Source: Kitagawia praeruptora
Lineage: Eukaryota > Streptophyta > Magnoliopsida > Apiales > Apiaceae
DNA length: 64,000 bases
Direction of reading: 5' to 3'
NCBI GenBank assembly: GCA_037693485.1
Contig: CM075345.1
Location: 8,153,501-8,217,500, forward strand
The notes under the pieces are model-generated. The model saw only the letters and a program-made list of their open reading frames with translations, ran no database searches and was not told where the DNA came from. A program made the translations under genes and the position numbers. This document shows positions 31,574 to 42,715 of this stretch, piece by piece (position 1 is the stretch's first letter; each line of letters starts with the position of its first letter).

Positions 31574-34381
31574 TCAGATTTTTCCCTCTCTTCTGAGAGC
31601 TTTATTTCTTGCTTTTCTGAGGTCTTCAACTAAAGCGTTTTCTTCTGGTGATCTGGCATCATCTTCAATGTCTTCAATGTACCCTTGTATCACTCGAGAA
31701 GTAAATACTTCAGCATCTTTTACATCAAACCAAGTTTCAAAATCATACGTGTATGTTCTGAACTTCAGAATTCCTTGGATGAATTTGAACCTCCTTCCAG
31801 GAAAAGCATTTAAGGATTCTCTCCTTTTTCTGTCTAGCTTTGGATCTTCATCTCTCCTCTGATCAAATATTTCCTCTAGCTCCCAAGCAACTAGCATTTC
31901 GAACTTATGAATAGATCCAACAACTTTCCAGTAGAGATCCTTCAGTATACTGGTCCTCAGCTTGTGAAAACTATCAACATGGATTTCTTGCTTGTCATCC
32001 TTGATTCTCAGAGGATTATCCAGTACACAGGGCTGATAACCTGCTTCCTCACTGAATAGCTTGTTGAGTTTCTTGTAACTTTCCTTCAGTTGAGCTTCTA
32101 GGTCTTCAGCACTTTGTTTGGCAGATGTGGCAGGTTTGGTAGGTTTGGTGGATTGGGATGATTTAGCTTTAGCAACCTGATAAGCTTGTTCTGCTTCATA
32201 TTCAGCCATGCCAGCCTTTGTAAAAGGACGATGTGCTGCTACAAGGTCCACATCAGGCATTGGTTCCCCATCAGAACTGACTTCAATGTTTGCATCATCA
32301 TGTGCTCTCCAATCACCATACTTCTCATAGAATTCAGCATATCTTTGAGCATAGTATTCTTTGACATGCTCTAAGATACTGCTGGAAACATCTTGGTTTG
32401 TTTCCATGAGAGTGATCATCCTTTCCAAAACGAAGAAATCAATTCTTCTCCTTACCTTTACCTTATTGCATGAGAGATCACGCATGCCTACCACATTTGA
32501 GACTATCTCCATAGTGAAGTCTGGTTCTACAGTTATACATGTAGTTCCACAGTCCTTAAGATCATACTTACGTACCTTTTTGTTGACTGGGTCCAGTTCC
32601 ACCGAGACAGATGGTATGCTCCCATCAATTGACTTTTTCAATAGTTCAAAACTATTTACTTTTCTCTTATCAATGGGCTTCTCTGTCAAAACTGCTCCAT
32701 GCTTCTTTTTCTTTGCTGCTGCAACTGTCTTCCCTTTTATCTTGGTTGTACGATAGGCTTGGGCTCTTGTCTTCCTTCTGTTAGATGTGAAATTCTTGAC
32801 AAGCTTTCGTACTTTGACAGTTTCTTCAAGTTGATCCTTGACAGCATCTTTCATGACAGCAACTTTGACAGCTTCGACTGTTTGGCTCTTGACAACATCT
32901 TTCACTTGGGTGTCTTCAGCCAATTTGACAGTATCCTTGTTGACAATATCTTTTTCAGCATTAAAGCATTCAACAGCTAATCTCAAGATACTTGCCTCCA
33001 AGGCTTCACTAATTTCTAACTCCCCTTTTTCATTGACAGCATCTTCCTTTTCAGTACTGGGAGTTTCTTGCTCTTCTTGGGTAGCATCCATCTGAGTTTG
33101 TGTAGCAACATTCTCAGATGCTTCGTTTCTAGAACTCCTGAATCTTCCAGGTTCACCACTTCCTCCAATTTCATCCTCATCATCATCCAAAGTATCATCA
33201 TAGTTGTAGCTTCCTCCCATCTTGGCATTAGCATCAGAGATCAGCTTCTTTATGATTGAGCTAATTTTCTCATCTCTTTTTGCTAACAGTCTATGAATAT
33301 TTTTGACAGCTTTAACCTTTTCACTTGTGATACTGGATTTGAGAAGTTTCTTCAGCACTGTCATGATTGTTTCAGTGCTTAGTCCTGAGATCTTGTCCAA
33401 TGGTAAGAAATCCAACCTTCTAGCTCCTGTCTTTGTGATCCTTCCGAAACACACACCATAAGGATTTTGAATCACCTCAGGGAGTTTGTCTTCAACCATC
33501 CTTTTAATTTGTGCTATCAGACTATCATTGAAGGTTGTTGAATTTATGACTACCAGGGTTCCAATGACTTGGAGTACTCTAGCATTCAAACTTTGTAAAA
33601 GCTGCATTGTGATGAATATGGCCAAACGGTTTTTCAAATAAACCTGAACAGCCCATCTTCTTTCCAAGTTGATTCTCACAGAGATACTTATTACTTTGCT
33701 CTTCAGTGTTGATGCCAATTTTGTAAAAGCTCCCCCTGCTTCACTAATTGATTCATCCACCAACTTACTGAAATCTTCATCTTTGTTGTTCAAAGTACTC
33801 TCCATGTGATCAACCATCATCAATTCTGCATCTTCAAGGGTGTATTCACTTCCATCTGACCAAGTAGTTCCAGTAGATATGCCAGCAGATATGTCCATAT
33901 ACTCAGATATTTTGCCTTTGCCTTTACCCAGAGCATTTTGAATTTCTTTTTCTCTCCATTCCTTCTGCAACTTTTGGAATGGAGCTTCGACTTCCTCAGG
34001 ATTTGGCTCATTGATTTTCAGTGGAGGCAATACTGTTCTTTTAGACTTTTGAGTCCCCTTTAATTGCTCCAACACTTCCTTGGATAACAATACTGCCTCA
34101 CCATCTATTTCTGCTTCAAACAATTCACCATCCCCTGTTGCCTTCAGTTCTTCACCAAAGTTTCTTTCTTCTTTCTCTTGCTCCCCCACACTTTCATCTC
34201 CATCTTTTTCTTCCAAAACTTGCTCCCCCTCACTTGCAGCTTCACCTTGTTTCTCCTTCTCTACCAGGTTTGCTTCATTTCGATCTACCATTTTCTCTCC
34301 CTCACCCTCATTCTGATCTACCACTTTCTCCCCCTTAGTTGAGTTGGCAGCACTAAGGATGGCATCACACGCGAAGGTCAT
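31574..34381 (-). CDS. Unrecognised 935-codon ORF of the truncated LTR element
   Basis: One uninterrupted frame precedes the polypurine tract and 3' LTR. The N-terminal 120 residues are very Glu/Lys/Gly-rich. Residues about 120-420 contain helical segments and a moderately hydrophobic stretch (about 250-280). An Asp/Glu patch and a region with repeated V-K-D-A/V-K units (about 475-550) follow. Near 560-590 there is a basic RRKTRAQAYR...KKKK segment that could be a nuclear signal. The C-terminal third is charged and helical. I see no zinc knuckle, protease, reverse transcriptase or integrase motif. The start codon coincides with the junction to foreign DNA, so the natural N-terminus is probably lost. 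Possible identities: an env-like or accessory third ORF, or a modified gag. Confidence 0.6.
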   Translation of the reverse strand: MTFACDAILSAANSTKGEKVVDQNEGEGEKMVDRNEANLVEKEKQGEAASEGEQVLEEKDGDESVGEQEKEERNFGEELKATGDGELFEAEIDGEAVLLSKEVLEQLKGTQKSKRTVLPPLKINEPNPEEVEAPFQKLQKEWREKEIQNALGKGKGKISEYMDISAGISTGTTWSDGSEYTLEDAELMMVDHMESTLNNKDEDFSKLVDESISEAGGAFTKLASTLKSKVISISVRINLERRWAVQVYLKNRLAIFITMQLLQSLNARVLQVIGTLVVINSTTFNDSLIAQIKRMVEDKLPEVIQNPYGVCFGRITKTGARRLDFLPLDKISGLSTETIMTVLKKLLKSSITSEKVKAVKNIHRLLAKRDEKISSIIKKLISDANAKMGGSYNYDDTLDDDEDEIGGSGEPGRFRSSRNEASENVATQTQMDATQEEQETPSTEKEDAVNEKGELEISEALEASILRLAVECFNAEKDIVNKDTVKLAEDTQVKDVVKSQTVEAVKVAVMKDAVKDQLEETVKVRKLVKNFTSNRRKTRAQAYRTTKIKGKTVAAAKKKKHGAVLTEKPIDKRKVNSFELLKKSIDGSIPSVSVELDPVNKKVRKYDLKDCGTTCITVEPDFTMEIVSNVVGMRDLSCNKVKVRRRIDFFVLERMITLMETNQDVSSSILEHVKEYYAQRYAEFYEKYGDWRAHDDANIEVSSDGEPMPDVDLVAAHRPFTKAGMAEYEAEQAYQVAKAKSSQSTKPTKPATSAKQSAEDLEAQLKESYKKLNKLFSEEAGYQPCVLDNPLRIKDDKQEIHVDSFHKLRTSILKDLYWKVVGSIHKFEMLVAWELEEIFDQRRDEDPKLDRKRRESLNAFPGRRFKFIQGILKFRTYTYDFETWFDVKDAEVFTSRVIQGYIEDIEDDARSPEENALVEDLRKARNKALRREGKI

Positions 34382-35143
34382 AAAATTATCTTTAATTTAG
34401 TGATGATTTAAAAATTATTATCAAAATGGAAACACTCAAAATCTCAATAGAAAATATAATTACGAATTTGTTACATTAATCCTATTCAGTGTAGAAGAAC
34501 TACATTGATAATCCTAACCAAATTATATATGTTTTAAATCATTGACAATTTTTCGTCTTTCAGTATAAATACACTTTTTAGTTTACATGTTAAAAAGTAA
34601 AATATTATTTTTTCTAGATCCAACATTTTTCATTTATTTATTTTATGATCTAACGGTTCTTATTTATTTTGTTGTACTGAATATCATTAACGATTACCAA
34701 AGTTTTGGACAAAATCACTCTGACACTTATTATTAAAACTGTATATATTTTGTTGTTAGTATAACTATCTTCAAATAAAAAGAAGGATATCTTGATAAAC
34801 AAAACAAAATATAAGTAAATTTCATAAATTGAATAGAATTTTCAACGTAAAAAATCGTTAATTTCTTCTCTATTTTGTTTCTGTGTAGTTTTAATTGCAA
34901 AATAATTGTTAAAACATCACTAAATTAAAGATTATTTTGTTAATTTCATGTGGGATGTAAAATCATCCAAATCAAATTTTAAGAATTTAAGATATAACAT
35001 AAATATTAAATTGAATGTGTAAAATCTTATATATATCAATTTTTAACAACAATTTAATATGTAAACTAATAATATATAAATATTAAAAAATTAATATAAT
35101 TATAGATACTAACAAGGAGTTGTGCTTTGCACGGGTTATAAGA
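34382..35143 (+). mobile_element. AT-rich repeat with Helitron-like 3' end, inverted copy
   Basis: It matches 19843-20487 joined to 25827-25950 in reverse orientation. The end at 35120-35143 reads GTGC-TTT-GCAC, GGGTTATAAGATAG, a hairpin followed by a CTAG-like terminus. An internal inverted repeat is present (TTTAATTTAGTGATGATTTAA near 34396 against ACATCACTAAATTAAAG near 34914). The left side is truncated at the LTR element. Confidence 0.55.
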
Positions 35144-36890
35144 TAGTACAATATAAAAATCACTAAGATTACTCTAAGCAAAAATGCATAATAAACACCA
35201 CATGACAAAAATATAAAATTAACATGAAAATATAATCAATATTCAAACAATTAAGTAAAAAAATAATACCACATATATTTCCAAAAGAAATTAAAAATGC
35301 CTTTAAAAACTATAAAAATACTATAACAAAAGATTTTAAAATTTGATAACCATTAAATTGCATAATCAAAAGGATCAAATAATAATAATAGTAAATTGTT
35401 ACACGAATATAGTACCTATATGTTTCAAGTATATCATATGTAATCTAATAAAATCAAAAAATCAAAAATAATTATAAAATACTAAAAAATATGTCATCCT
35501 AAACTTTGAAATATAAATTATAGAAAAATTATTTACAAGAAAAAAACAAATATATACTTACAAATCATATAACATATGTATTATTATCACTAAAAGTAAA
35601 AGTAAATTATTCAAAATGCTATAAAACTATTTTTTCAAAAAAAAATTATAATCAAAATTGTGCTACAAAATTTTAATAAAGTTAAATAAAGTTATCCATG
35701 CATTAGGTATAAAGCTAGTTAAATTAATTTCTATAAACGAATTAAGTTTCAAGTGCGACCACTTTTTTTTTGCTAAATAAGTGCGACTTTTTAATAACAA
35801 AAACAACAAATAGTTCCTTCTCATTCTAGCTAGGCTCTACATTAAAAGAGTGAAAGGTCTTGCAAAGTCATCAAACTTTACATTCATCAACCAGATTAAA
35901 TGATTTTTTTCAGTTACATTTCATTTATTGTCAAACTTTACTCTGGATGACTAAACTCTCTCCACCATTACCACTAATTTCAAATTTTAAATTCGAATTC
36001 TTATAGCTATATTCTAATTCTAATCAAAATTTGCCTTAAAAAAATAAATTAATGTACATTTGAAGTACTCCGAAACTGATCATTTCTCGTCAGCTATTTA
36101 CCAAACACAAGAAACTAATCACTAAGACTACACTAGAGTTGTTTGTTCATCATGCTATACAAATAATGTAATTTATTTAATTAGATAAATTAATTATGTA
36201 TGAATTGGTGCTGGTAGAAAACCATCAGTGTTACACATACCATTTATCCATAAAAAAATTGCGTAAATAGGAAGAATCTAGATTTTTTTTTTAAAAAGCG
36301 CGAATGCAATGACGTGCGTTCCTAATATTCACATCAATTTCCTGTATTAAACCTATAAATACCTATTCACGAAAAATTTACGTGGACAGATGATTGCAGC
36401 CATTGATGCATGGTTAAGGATGAGGACCAGTAAAAAAAGGACTTGTTTAATTTGTTAAATTTGATCAAGATAAAAATAATAGGTAGCTTTTTTTGGGAGG
36501 AATATCAACAATAATTACAATTAACATATATTTCACAAAGAATTAAATTACGGTAGGAACAAAATTAGGAATTTTCGGAGAGGAGGCATTAAAGATAGAA
36601 AAAAGAATAATACAATAAAGTAATTTCATTAGGTAATAACTATTTTCTTAATTGCAGAGGTTTTAATGACAGGAGAGACTAGAGAGCCACTGATATCTCC
36701 TTACAATCTCTTTCTCCATTTGCATGGGAGAGGAATCTGAGGAGTTACACATTCTCAATTCTTAGCCGTTGGATTAGTTAGTATCAAAGTCAAGGGCTCT
36801 ACCTGCATTTCAACAATTCTCTTGTCCAAACAAATCCTCTACATGTAGTATATACTAGCAAGAACGCACACACACAACCCTCTAGGTCTC
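35144..36890. other. Gene-free AT-rich DNA upstream of the MYB gene
   Basis: No gene is supported. A further Helitron-like terminus (ATGCATTAGGTATAAAGCTAG) ends near 35717. TATAAATA at 36354 and a TATATA-like string near 36850 could be promoter elements of the MYB gene, but neither is secure. Confidence 0.4.
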
Positions 36891-39206
36891 ATGGAAGGAG
36901 GTCGTAGGGTTTTGGGGTATGAAATTTCACCAAAGAATATAAATTCTCCTCCACTTTCAGCCATTGATAGATTCTTGTTTGGTCAAAAAAACAAGAAAAT
37001 TAGGGAATCTCATGAGTTTTATTCTAATCCTTTCTCCTCCTCTTATGGAAGTTTTCAAGTGAGTAATGTTTGTGAGTATGAAAATGGTACAAGTGAAGCT
37101 AGTTTGGGAAGTTTTTTTCATAGTGGTAGTTTCATGAATGGAAATGAGAGTGTTCTTGATTGGGACAATAGTAATAATCTTAACTTGGTCGGCAAAGAAT
37201 TAGAAGATCAATCAAGGAGATCATATGGGAAAGGTGATGAATACTTTTCACACTTAATCAAAGGACAGTGGACTGATGAAGAAGACAGGTTTCTATTTTT
37301 TGTTATTTTTATCATCTTTATTCTATTATAGTAACATGTAGATTCAAGGTTGATTATATATTTGCATATTAGTTTGTTTGTTTTGAAATGGTATTTTAAT
37401 GTTTGCTATGGTGGATGAAGAAAATTGATTAGGTTGGTAAATCAACATGGAGTGAGGAAATGGGCTCAGATAGCCGGAAAGATTCCCGGTCGTGCCGGAA
37501 AACAATGTCGTGAAAGATGGCATAACCATCTCCGCCCTGATATCAAGGTCAGTGTTCTCTTTTAATATTGTTCTCATTAATTTGAAGAAGTAGGGTTTAC
37601 CCTTTTATTTCATGAAGATGTAGCTAGGTATCTTTACTTATAAGTTATAATTGATCATCTACATATATATATTATTTTATCTAGAATATGGTATCTAAGA
37701 ACCGGATTCTAATCAATAGGAAGTGTATATAATCACCTATCTTTGAACTCTTGAAATTATACCTATATACATACAGTTATACACATTTTCAATGTTAAAA
37801 CGGAAATACTCCATGTTGCCCTATTTTTAGCTTTTGTGTTCCATGTTGCCCTATGTTCCATGTTGATGTATATATTCTTGGCAATGCAAACTTTAGAGTT
37901 CTTGCTTAAAATCTGATTAACAGGCTATGGTTACGTTTTGTAAATAAATGACTAGCTTTTATCATCTTGCAAAATTTAAGTAGGGTACGTTCATAATAAT
38001 ATGGGTTATTGCCGCCAATTCTTTACTTTCAAATACTGATCTTATTCAAATATCGTAGTTTTGTAATGTTACACTTAATAATAATTAATTAATTGTCCAC
38101 ATGGAACAATATAATTAATTAGCATTAAAAAAAACATATATTATGTATATGGCTCATGCATAATATAAGCAACAATTATGTTATGATTGAAGTAAACTTT
38201 TTTTATTACAATTTATATATGTCCAAACGCAAATCATTGCTAAACATGTAAGGTTCATACATGATATAAGCAAAAATTAGCTCATGCATATATAATATAA
38301 GCAAAAATTATGTTATGGTTGAAGTAAACTTTTTTTACCACAATTATATATGCCCAAACGCAAATCATTGCTAAACATGTAAGGTGGCTTTAATTTGCAC
38401 AAATTGGAGTATTTCCCAGCTGCAATATGCGTACAGTTTGCTGCTATATATTAAACATTAATTCACTAATGCATCTCGATCGTTCGATTTTATAGAAAGA
38501 TAATTGGAGTGAAGAAGAAGAGAATTTGCTAATCGAAGCTCATCAAAGGCTTGGCAACAAATGGGCAGATATAGCTAAGCAAATCCCTGGAAGGACTGAA
38601 AACTCCATCAAGAATCACTGGAATGCTACTAAGCGAAGACAAAACTCGCGCCACAAGAACAAAAAAAGTGGAGCTAAAAATGGAAAAGTACTCAAACCAT
38701 CCCCATTACAAGAGTACATCAAGACCAAGGCATCTGATCAGGAACCTAATAATAGCTCCAGTACGAGTATCTCATTTTGTAGCACCACTGCAGTGTCGAA
38801 TTCAAACCCTAGCAAGTCGGCATCATTCTCGAAAGCTCCATCGATCAATTGCATGAACCTTGCTATTCCTCAATCTCCATCAGAGGACTCATCAGCTTCC
38901 ATAATTACACAAACATGTGATGATGAATTGAAGTTCATGCAGTCCCTTTTCTCAACTGAATCCGAATCCTCAGCTGGTGCATTGATGTGCAACGATAATC
39001 ATGATTTGTCGAAAGAAGAGAGGCATGATCTTATGAGGCCTGACCATTACCTTGCTTCTTTGTGGGGTGGCATGGCTACTGGAATCACATCTTCTACGGT
39101 TGCTTATCAAGGTTGCAATGACCCTATCACAGACTTATTTGAAGATTCCACAAACGGAAAGAAGGAAATGGATTTAATTGAGATGGTCTCGTCGTATCGA
39201 ATTTAA
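36891..39206 (+). CDS. R2R3-MYB transcription factor, MYB98/MYB118-type
   Basis: Three exons (36891-37288, 37421-37547, 38496-39206) with GT/AG borders give 411 aa. R2 starts near residue 126 with GQWTDEEDR, crosses intron 1, and has Trp at the three expected positions. R3 (KDNWSEEEENLLIEAH...NHWNATKRR) keeps Trp at its first position, where most plant R2R3-MYBs have Ile or Phe. This, the GKQCRERWHNHLRPDIKK linker and the NATKRRQ end are shared with the MYB98/MYB118/MYB64/MYB119 group, known for roles in embryo sac and seed. The 125-residue N-terminal extension and Ser-rich, acidic C-terminus suit an activator. Start: first ATG of the frame. Introns are 132 and 948 bp. Subgroup is confident; the orthologue is not assigned. 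Confidence 0.92.
38167..38390 (+). repeat. Tandem duplication in MYB intron 2, period about 130 bp
   Basis: Two copies of a segment containing TTATGTTATG(A/G)TTGAAGTAAA, then CAAACGCAAATCATTGCTAA, lie within intron 2 before the branch region. Confidence 0.75.
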
Positions 39207-39552
39207 TTTCCCACTTAAGATGTGCTTCATGCTGGTAACACTGTGATCTCTTAAGTACGCAATAATGCTGGTAATGATGTGAAATAAGGGGTAACAGTAC
39301 TCTTGTTTGATTTCCACTTCAAAGTTTATGTTTTCTAATTCGAATTATTTCAGACAATGTTCAAAGTGGTTCGATCGCTAGCTAGTTGAAACTTGGTGCA
39401 TCTCTAGAGCTGTAATAAGTAATAACTGCGTTGTGAGGTTTCGCGAGTGACTTGTTTACTTCTTGACAACGTCATTTTTTTTTATTTTGGAAACCTATAA
39501 ATGTCGTTATTTGTTTATATATAATTAACCAACAAAACAATACAGCTTAATA
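39207..39552. other. MYB 3' flank
   Basis: Non-coding and presumably includes the MYB 3'UTR; no poly(A) signal could be fixed. It ends at the target duplication TAATA (39548-39552) of the next element. Confidence 0.5.
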
Positions 39553-39843
39553 TATTGAAATCAAACATTGAAGATATAAAACAAAGAACTAAACTAGGAT
39601 TGAATAACAAGATGAAGGCTGAAATATCACTACAAGGAATTTCGATTCAGACAACGGATTTTATCCGTAGTCTGATACTGACAATCCCCGTTGTCTATCG
39701 GAGTGTCGTCTGTTACACGCCTCAGACAACGGTTCGAAATGTTGTGTGTTAGAGCGAGGGACAACGACTTCATCTCTAGACGTGTTGTCTGATAGCCAGA
39801 AACAACAACAGTCGATTTAGAAACTATTGTTGTTTGTAATTCT

Positions 39844-40080
39844 ATACAATAGTTTTAATTGAATACACACTTGTCTGAAAGGAAATCACACAATAGTTTT
39901 AATTGAATGCACACATGTCTGAAAGGAAATCACAAGATAGTTTTATCTCAATACACACTTGTCTAAAAGGAAATCACACAACATTATTATAGAATTTTTC
40001 CATTTTTGTTTAGGATGCTACACAATAGTTTTAATTCAATACACACTTGTCTGAAAGGAAAACACACAACATTCTTGTAT
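39844..40080 (+). repeat. CACTA subterminal tandem repeats, about 44 bp
   Basis: Units of the type ACAATAGTTTTAATTGAATA, then CACTTGTCTGAAAGGAAATC, start near 39846, 39890 and 39932, with another near 40020. Confidence 0.7.
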
Positions 40081-40449
40081 AATTAATCCATTGTTGTTTG
40101 GGACTCTACACAATGGTTTGTTTAATTTAAACCGTTGTAAGAAATACAGTGCACAATGGTTTACATTTAACAAGCATTGTTTGTTTGGATGATAAACAAC
40201 ACTATCAAGTAAAACATTAAAGATGCCCCCATTGGCTAATCACATTTTAGACAATGGTTTATTTACGCAAACAATAAGCAATTGGACAATTCAATCGACA
40301 AGCAAAAAATGCACAAACCAACCAATATTTCACCATTACCATCAGGTTAATATTTCACCATTACCACCAGGTTCAAAACAATATTCACCAAATAAACCAA
40401 CTAATATTCATAAAAACATACACAAACATTGGCCACCATTTCTAACATG

Positions 40450-41278
40450 ACTACTAACATGACCAACTTATATTTTCTGAGCAAGCACCTAACGAGCGTG
40501 GAGGTTGGAGGCCAGTAACTTGAAGGTAGTACCGCGCATCAAAAGACTCATGAGGTTGTCCTAGTTCATGATACTGATCAGAACTCCCAGTTGCTCCTGG
40601 CATCAAACTCATCTGCTGATGTGCTCTCTCATTCTCAGAAATCTACATTACTCAGAATTATTCCAACAAATTGAAGTGTCAGTTCTAACAAGTAAAGTCC
40701 ATATATAGAAAGCAGCTAGCATTACTCTGTGTCTCTGTAATCTGTACTTATCAAATATTAACGGTCACATGCACGAGATTGCTAGAGAGAACTATATACC
40801 TTTGCTCTAAGGTATTGAATGTTGTTTTGCAAGTCAATTTCCTGCAATTCAAATAAGTCTCCTTAATGAAAATAAAATCTAGAAACTCAAAGTTGAAAGT
40901 TGTGCTTTTGGTCAATACAAGAAAATCAGCTCCGGAACTTGACACAATCCAAATATACCTTGTTAATCGCACTTCGTAGATAAAGAGCCCTCCAGAAAAA
41001 AATTAAACAAACATATATATAAAGGTATAGTAAATGAGAACTTACCATCTTCTGCATATATTCAATTTCAGCAAATAGCAGTTCATTCTGCAGTTTAATT
41101 ATATGTATAAATCAGTATTTTCACAAGTAATTCTTGTCAGGAAATATTCTGCATAATATACGAATTTCCAACTACCTTCTTGGAGCGGACTCTACTAAGT
41201 CCGTTCTGCAATTTTCCTTCCAGGATTTTAAACTCCCTGGGGGGCAAAGCCCCGAGATCTTGGCCCATCAGATGCCTG
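40450..41278 (-). pseudogene. Captured AGAMOUS-like MADS-box gene fragment (K and C domains)
   Basis: Four exons lie in order on the minus strand: 41275-41176 (100 bp, HLMGQDLGALPPREFKILEG..., ends VRSKK), 41087-41046 (42 bp, NELLFAEIEYMQKM), 40841-40800 (42 bp, EIDLQNNIQYLRAK) and 40642 to about 40450 (starts ISENERAHQQMSLMPG, ends with the C-terminal tail). Exon sizes and phases match AGAMOUS/PLENA-type genes exactly, and splice sites look usable. The MADS DNA-binding and I domains are absent. It lies wholly inside the CACTA element. A transcript would encode a K/C-domain peptide that could still pair with MADS partners; that is inference. Confidence 0.88.
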
Positions 41279-41900
41279 CTGTACTATATGTTAATAAGAG
41301 ATATATTGATCCACTGAAACGGGAGAGAAAAATTGTGGGCATTTTACATATTACACAAGTAAGAGCACCTGTTACTGTTCATGTCACTCCACTAAAAGCA
41401 CACAACTCTAAAGCACCTATCTCCCATCTGCAAGTTGCCTACACCTGTTACTGTTCATGTTTCTGCTTCCTTTCATTGAACTTCCTTTAGCCTTACATTC
41501 ATCAACAGGCCCACCATCCTATATATAATGCCTCAGTTAAAAATCACAAACTATGTGCAAGTCAAGTGAAATCCGAACTCAAACGCAGATTAATTTTTTG
41601 TTCGAAAAAATATAAAGAAAAAAAACGGATATAATTATCGTGTCGATCTCAAGAAAAAAAATCGGGCCGGAGCCAAACATATATGTACATATTTAACAGA
41701 ATGAAAAAGCAAACACACAATACACACATATATATTAAACTACTTAAGAATATAAATATCAATAGTATTAATTGATCTACAATGAAAAAGAAAACTTGCA
41801 GATGCATATAGATTTAAGTTTGTAAGGAATGGCAATGGTACATGATAATGTAACATAATAATGAAAACGAAAACACACATAATTAATGGAATCTGCAGAC

Positions 41901-42423
41901 CTGAAGTTCGATCTTGGGACCAGGAAAAGGGTGATGCATAGATAGTTTGGTACCAAAATCTTGAGTTTGTCTAAGATAGTTGTGTTTGTAATTTCCAGCA
42001 CTGATTATAACAGATGATCCACTGAAATTTCCATAGTTATCTTTCCCACCAGTTATCTCTCCGGAACCTCCAGTGCTCTCACAAATTTTTCCATTGTAAC
42101 GCTTCTTCTACAATCGAAAACAAAAATCAATAAACACAAAATAGCTATTATATATATCATAACCATCATAAAGAACAAACAAGGGCGGTCAACAATCCAA
42201 CATATATACCTACACACATAAAATAGACACATATCCCCAGTACCAAATCTTATACAATAAACAAAATACAATTAAACTTTAGGCTTTTTGAACACATACA
42301 TGAAAGAAAAACACAAGAAATTATACCTTAGGGCAAACACGAGCTGGGCAACATTGAATGTTTGGAACATAAGAGATCATATCTTTGGACATATCACAAC
42401 TCACATTAACAATGCTTTCGAGT
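41901..42423 (-). pseudogene. Captured fragment of an unrecognised plant gene (two exons)
   Basis: Exons 42423-42327 and 42107-41901 have consensus borders (TTTTTAG|A, CCTAAG|GTATAA, TTGTAG|AAG, CTTCAG|GTCTGC) and stay open. They encode peptides containing ESIVNVSCDMSKDMISYVP, CCPARVCPKKRY and, further on, GNYKHNYLRQTQDFG and HHPFPGPKIELQ. The Cys-rich junction and conserved look suggest a real protein family, but I cannot name it. It lies between the AGAMOUS-like and GTE-like fragments on the same strand. Confidence 0.55.
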
Positions 42424-42498
42424 CTAAAAACTTCAAAAAAATAATACACTTTGTATGGAACAAGTTGCCAGGGTAAAATTCTCAGAGAACACACATTT

Positions 42499-42715
42499 TC
42501 AAGAGAAACTTGCTTGTCTTATTATCGAGCCAAACTGTCGGATAAGCTCTTGCATTCTCTTTGCTGCAACTGACTCTCTGTGTGATGCATTACGTTGCCT
42601 CTTTTTGTAGCTAGCTAGAATTGAGCTACCTTTAGAAGTAGTTAACTGCTTTTTACTTGATGTTGAGTAGAACTGCTCAACTTTGTTCAGTGTTTGTTCA
42701 AGCTGCAAGAAATAA
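42499..42715 (-). pseudogene. Captured exon of a GTE-type bromodomain gene
   Basis: The minus-strand exon begins after TTCTTGCAG at 42713 and encodes LNKVEQFYSTSSKK...SKGSSI, then RESVAAKRMQELIRQFGSI and IIRQ. This matches the segment just before the bromodomain in plant GTE1/GTE6/IMB1 proteins (KRMQELMRQFGTILRQ is the family pattern). The bromodomain itself is missing: the frame ends shortly after IIRQ at 42499. It is inside the CACTA element and collinear in strand with the other captured fragments. Confidence 0.78.

Larger units (their letters stand above)
29654..34381 (-). mobile_element. 5'-truncated copia-like LTR element
   Basis: The minus strand shows an ORF (34381-31574), a non-coding tail, a polypurine tract (ACAAATTGGGGGAGAT, 31353-31368) and a 3' LTR (31352-29654) running TGTTGGGATTT...GGGACCAACA. 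Sequence right of 34381 is an unrelated AT-rich repeat, so the 5' LTR and any gag-pol are missing. The polypurine tract and LTR ends are copia-like by eye; a SIRE/Maximus-type element with an extra 3' ORF is one possibility. Confidence 0.65.

Noticed and set aside
32810..33320. TGACAG-type hexamer cluster inside the 935-codon ORF
   Set aside because: The hexamers arise from repeated Ala-Val-Lys and Asp-Ala-Val codons, so they are not evidence of regulation.
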